Below are positions 61,811 to 64,000 of a stretch of DNA of 64,000 nt, in pieces. Origin of the DNA: Phyto melanocephala (taxonomy: Eukaryota > Arthropoda > Insecta > Diptera > Rhinophoridae); the NCBI GenBank assembly GCA_941918925.1, contig OW799237.1, positions 110,330,515-110,394,514 on the forward strand, read 5' to 3'. The notes beneath the pieces were generated by a model. The model was not told where the DNA came from, did not search any database, and saw nothing but the letters and a program-made list of their open reading frames with translations. Within the stretch, counting starts at the first letter, position 1. Each line of letters starts with the position of its first letter. The translations under genes and the position numbers were made by a program.

Positions 61811-62450
61811 GCAAAGAAAAACCATGGTTACGACATGATCACGACGGTCATATTAATTTTACTAAAACAATATTTGGTTGTCGTAACAAGTAATAGTTAT
61901 TTTTGTTTCATTTCATCATATATTTTGTCACGACAATCAAGCATTTGTTTGAATTGTATCATTTAATGATAACTTTTCGTAAAAATTTAAAAATGGTTAT
62001 CATTTAAAAATAGTATGATTAAAAAAAAAAATAATATGTCAACAGACAACAGTATGATTACAAATCAATCAAGCTATGATTTTCTTTAATAATAATTTGA
62101 TTTCAATTGTTCTTCTTCTTGCTGAATAAATTTTTATTATTTTAAAAGTTTGAAATGTCAAAAAAAGGAATAAAAATTTTGAAAAATTAAAGAAAATTTA
62201 AAAATAAACGAGAAAATGTAAAAAAAATATTGGTAAAAAATTGCAATTAAATTGGTATGTTCCAGCAAAAGACAATAATTTGCCGTAAAAAAGCAAAGAT
62301 TGACGATTTCAGCTATAGTCATATATATGATTATTAAATGATATTTTAATTAAACATAATAATGATAACTGGTTTTAACGATAATCATACAATTCAATCA
62401 TAGTATGTTGCTCTTCGATTATAGTTACCACAACCATATTTTTTCTTTGC
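61811..62450. mobile_element. 640-bp MITE inserted in LINE debris
   Basis: The ends GCAAAGAAAAACCATGGTTA and, inverted, GCAAAGAAAAAATATGGTTG match over about 16 of 20 bases. The interior is full of TATCATT/AATGATA palindromic phrases. LINE fragments lie on both sides. No coding capacity. Confidence 0.7.
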
Positions 62451-62453
62451 CTG

Positions 62454-62840
62454 CAGGCGGCACTCTTGTTAGTCAGGTCATACACAAAAACGTCTATATT
62501 AGTCGGTTAATGCACGAAATAGTTGTCAAGGCTTGGTCAATTGACCAACGTTGCTCTAATTTGTGTGTCTGCGCATAGAGGTCACTATGGTAACGAGGGG
62601 GCGGAAGAACCAGCAAGAAGGCGATCTGCTTTAGGTATCACCAACGTAAATGCAGTTTCAATCCCGTTGAAGACTATCAAAATCAAGATCTCCAAACACG
62701 TTCTTGAAAAATCCAAGAACAGAGTGGCCAAGTTTACGTGGCCTTCTATTAACAGCAGGCGCACATGGCAGCTTGCAAATCGAGGTCGGAAAAATATATC
62801 GAAATATTCGGGAATGAATCACTATCATATGATACATTAA
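62454..62840 (+). pseudogene. LINE RNase H C-terminal fragment
   Basis: VSAHRGHYGNEGAEEPARR stands for the usual VPGHRGIEGNE.ADELAR block; TWQLANRGRKNISKYSG follows, as in the C-terminal region of I/LOA-type LINEs. Open for 105 codons, but the catalytic His/Asp environment is altered. Confidence 0.65.
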
Positions 62841-63004
62841 CTCTGACAAGTGGCTTCATTTGATATTCTACCTCCTTCATGCTCCTTTTAAAATATAAAA
62901 ATTAAACTTTAAAAACGTTATTCCTTAAATATCGAATAGAATAATACAAGATACGCATATTTTAGCACTTAGAAGAAAATTAGTAAAATTTAAATTTAGA
63001 ATGG

Positions 63005-63375
63005 GTTAGATTGTCCTTTGACAGTCAGGCGGCGCTCAAAGCCTTGAAGGGACATTTTGTCAAATCTAGGCTAGTTGAGAAGTGTAGGAGGGCACTCGAT
63101 AGGATCATGAACCTCTTCGATATCAGACTGTGTTGGGTACCAGGGCACAATAAAATCGTCGGCAATAAAATTGCTGACGAACTTGAGGTGGATCGGCACT
63201 TGTTTCGACGAGCGAAGAGGACATGGTGAGGCCTTCGTTAGGGTACTATTTTGGGCGTATCAGGGCGTGGGTATCTGACAGGACCAAGTTTCAAGTTTGG
63301 TCTCCGAGTGTAGATGTATGAGGCAGATACTGCTTTCTGCATCCCCCTTTCCTACCTACCTACCTACCTAGATTG
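63005..63375 (+). pseudogene. LINE RNase H fragment with (CCTA)n tail
   Basis: SFDSQAALKALKGHFVKSRL and LCWVPGHNKIVGNKIADEL are the third and fourth RNase H blocks of a LINE. The frame stops at 63227, and the rest decays to a CCTACCTACCTACCTACCTA run at 63350-63371. It is a different copy from the one at 62454, since both cover the same region. Confidence 0.75.
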
Positions 63376-63835
63376 TCCTACCCGTCCCAATAGAATTGCT
63401 CTGCAACAATTAGTAAAATTTAATGAGGAACACCATTCTTAACGATTAATCACCAGACTACTACTAAATGTCACAAATGTGGAACTCGGGGAAAACCGAA
63501 AAATTTCATCAGAATTTCGGGAAGAAAAACTCTATTAAATACCATCCCCAGCTACAGCCACCTTCTATTCCCACCATTCTATTCACTAGTGTGCAACATA
63601 TTAAATCAATTTAAGTGCATGCATAAATTAAAAAAAAAAAAAAAAATTTTTGAAATCAAATTCAACACGCAACAATTCAAGTACATCGTTACACGCAATG
63701 AAGGTTTTATTTAAATGCTCCTTTATATAGGGTGTCCGAAGATTTAAATTTAGTTTTTTGGTGAATTTTTTTTTTTATTAGATCTACCGTTAGAATCTTA
63801 GTAAAAGTTCTGCATAAATAATTTTATATTTTGTG
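63376..63835. other. Noncoding stretch
   Basis: Nothing recognisable. Confidence 0.4.
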
Positions 63836-63837
63836 GT

Positions 63838-63892
63838 TAAGGGTATAATAATATCGGTCTTTACCGACTACAACTTTCTTACTTGTTTTTGT
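63838..63892 (+). mobile_element. Helentron 3' end only
   Basis: AAGGGTATAATAATA is followed by a hairpin TCGGT-CTTT-ACCGA (63854-63867), ACAACTTTC and TTACTTGTTTTT. It is the terminal 50 bases of the Helentron family, with a base-pair change in the stem relative to other copies. Confidence 0.7.
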
Positions 63893-64000
63893 GTTTTACT
63901 TAATTAACTAATACTTTAAGGCTGGCGAAAGTTTAAAAATAAAAAGCAAAAGGTTACAACCACCTTCAATATCCATATTCTTAGTGATATTGTTTGGCTT

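Noticed and set aside
1..64000. CRISPR array, bacterial operon or prophage features
   Set aside because: The genes are intron-bearing and eukaryotic; the direct repeats found are transposon-derived and not regularly spaced with unique spacers.

Overview
This is an AT-rich, intron-bearing, transposon-dense nuclear segment from a dipteran fly. The supports for a fly are a Drosophila-like prohibitin-2, a fly-type KLHL17 gene, TATG/TACA microsatellites, DINE-1-like Helentron copies, several IS630/mariner lineages and an Osvaldo/Ulysses-like LTR retrotransposon. A calyptrate (blowfly or housefly type) is my guess, not a demonstrated assignment.

Layout. 1-11.4 kb holds no host gene that I can recognise; it contains decayed transposases, MITEs and retroposon tails. 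11435-22839 is a full-length, apparently young Ty3/gypsy retrotransposon. It has two 2431-bp LTRs (one difference found), a GCTT target duplication, a tRNA-Lys primer site, intact gag and pol, a canonical -1 frameshift signal between them, and a remnant of tRNA-Lys in the 3' untranslated region. 24918-27695 is Prohibitin-2 (+ strand, five core exons and three alternative endings), with a minor-spliceosome AT-AC intron. 28.9-33.7 kb, between the 3' ends of the two convergent host genes, is filled with mariner-type debris, including a fold-back copy. 33882-43157 (- strand) is the KLHL17/actinfilin orthologue in at least five exons. Its first exon was not found, and a 132-codon open extension follows its UGA-C stop. 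Its introns carry a SINE, a Helentron, MITEs and dead mariners. 43.3-64 kb has no convincing host gene: it holds LINE fragments, SINEs, a hAT-type MITE with an 8-bp duplication, a 2.85-kb element with many subterminal motifs, a pogo-like pair of ends, Helentrons and an AT-rich minisatellite.

The two host genes are not functionally linked by anything seen here. PHB2 is a mitochondrial inner-membrane scaffold subunit; KLHL17 is a cullin-3 substrate adaptor. The observations most worth checking are the tRNA-Lys-derived structure next to the 3' LTR of an element that also uses tRNA-Lys as primer, the slippery heptamer plus hairpin at the gag-pol junction, the possible stop-codon readthrough of KLHL17, the AT-AC intron with an internal inverted repeat in PHB2, and the covarying 3' hairpins of the Helentron copies.
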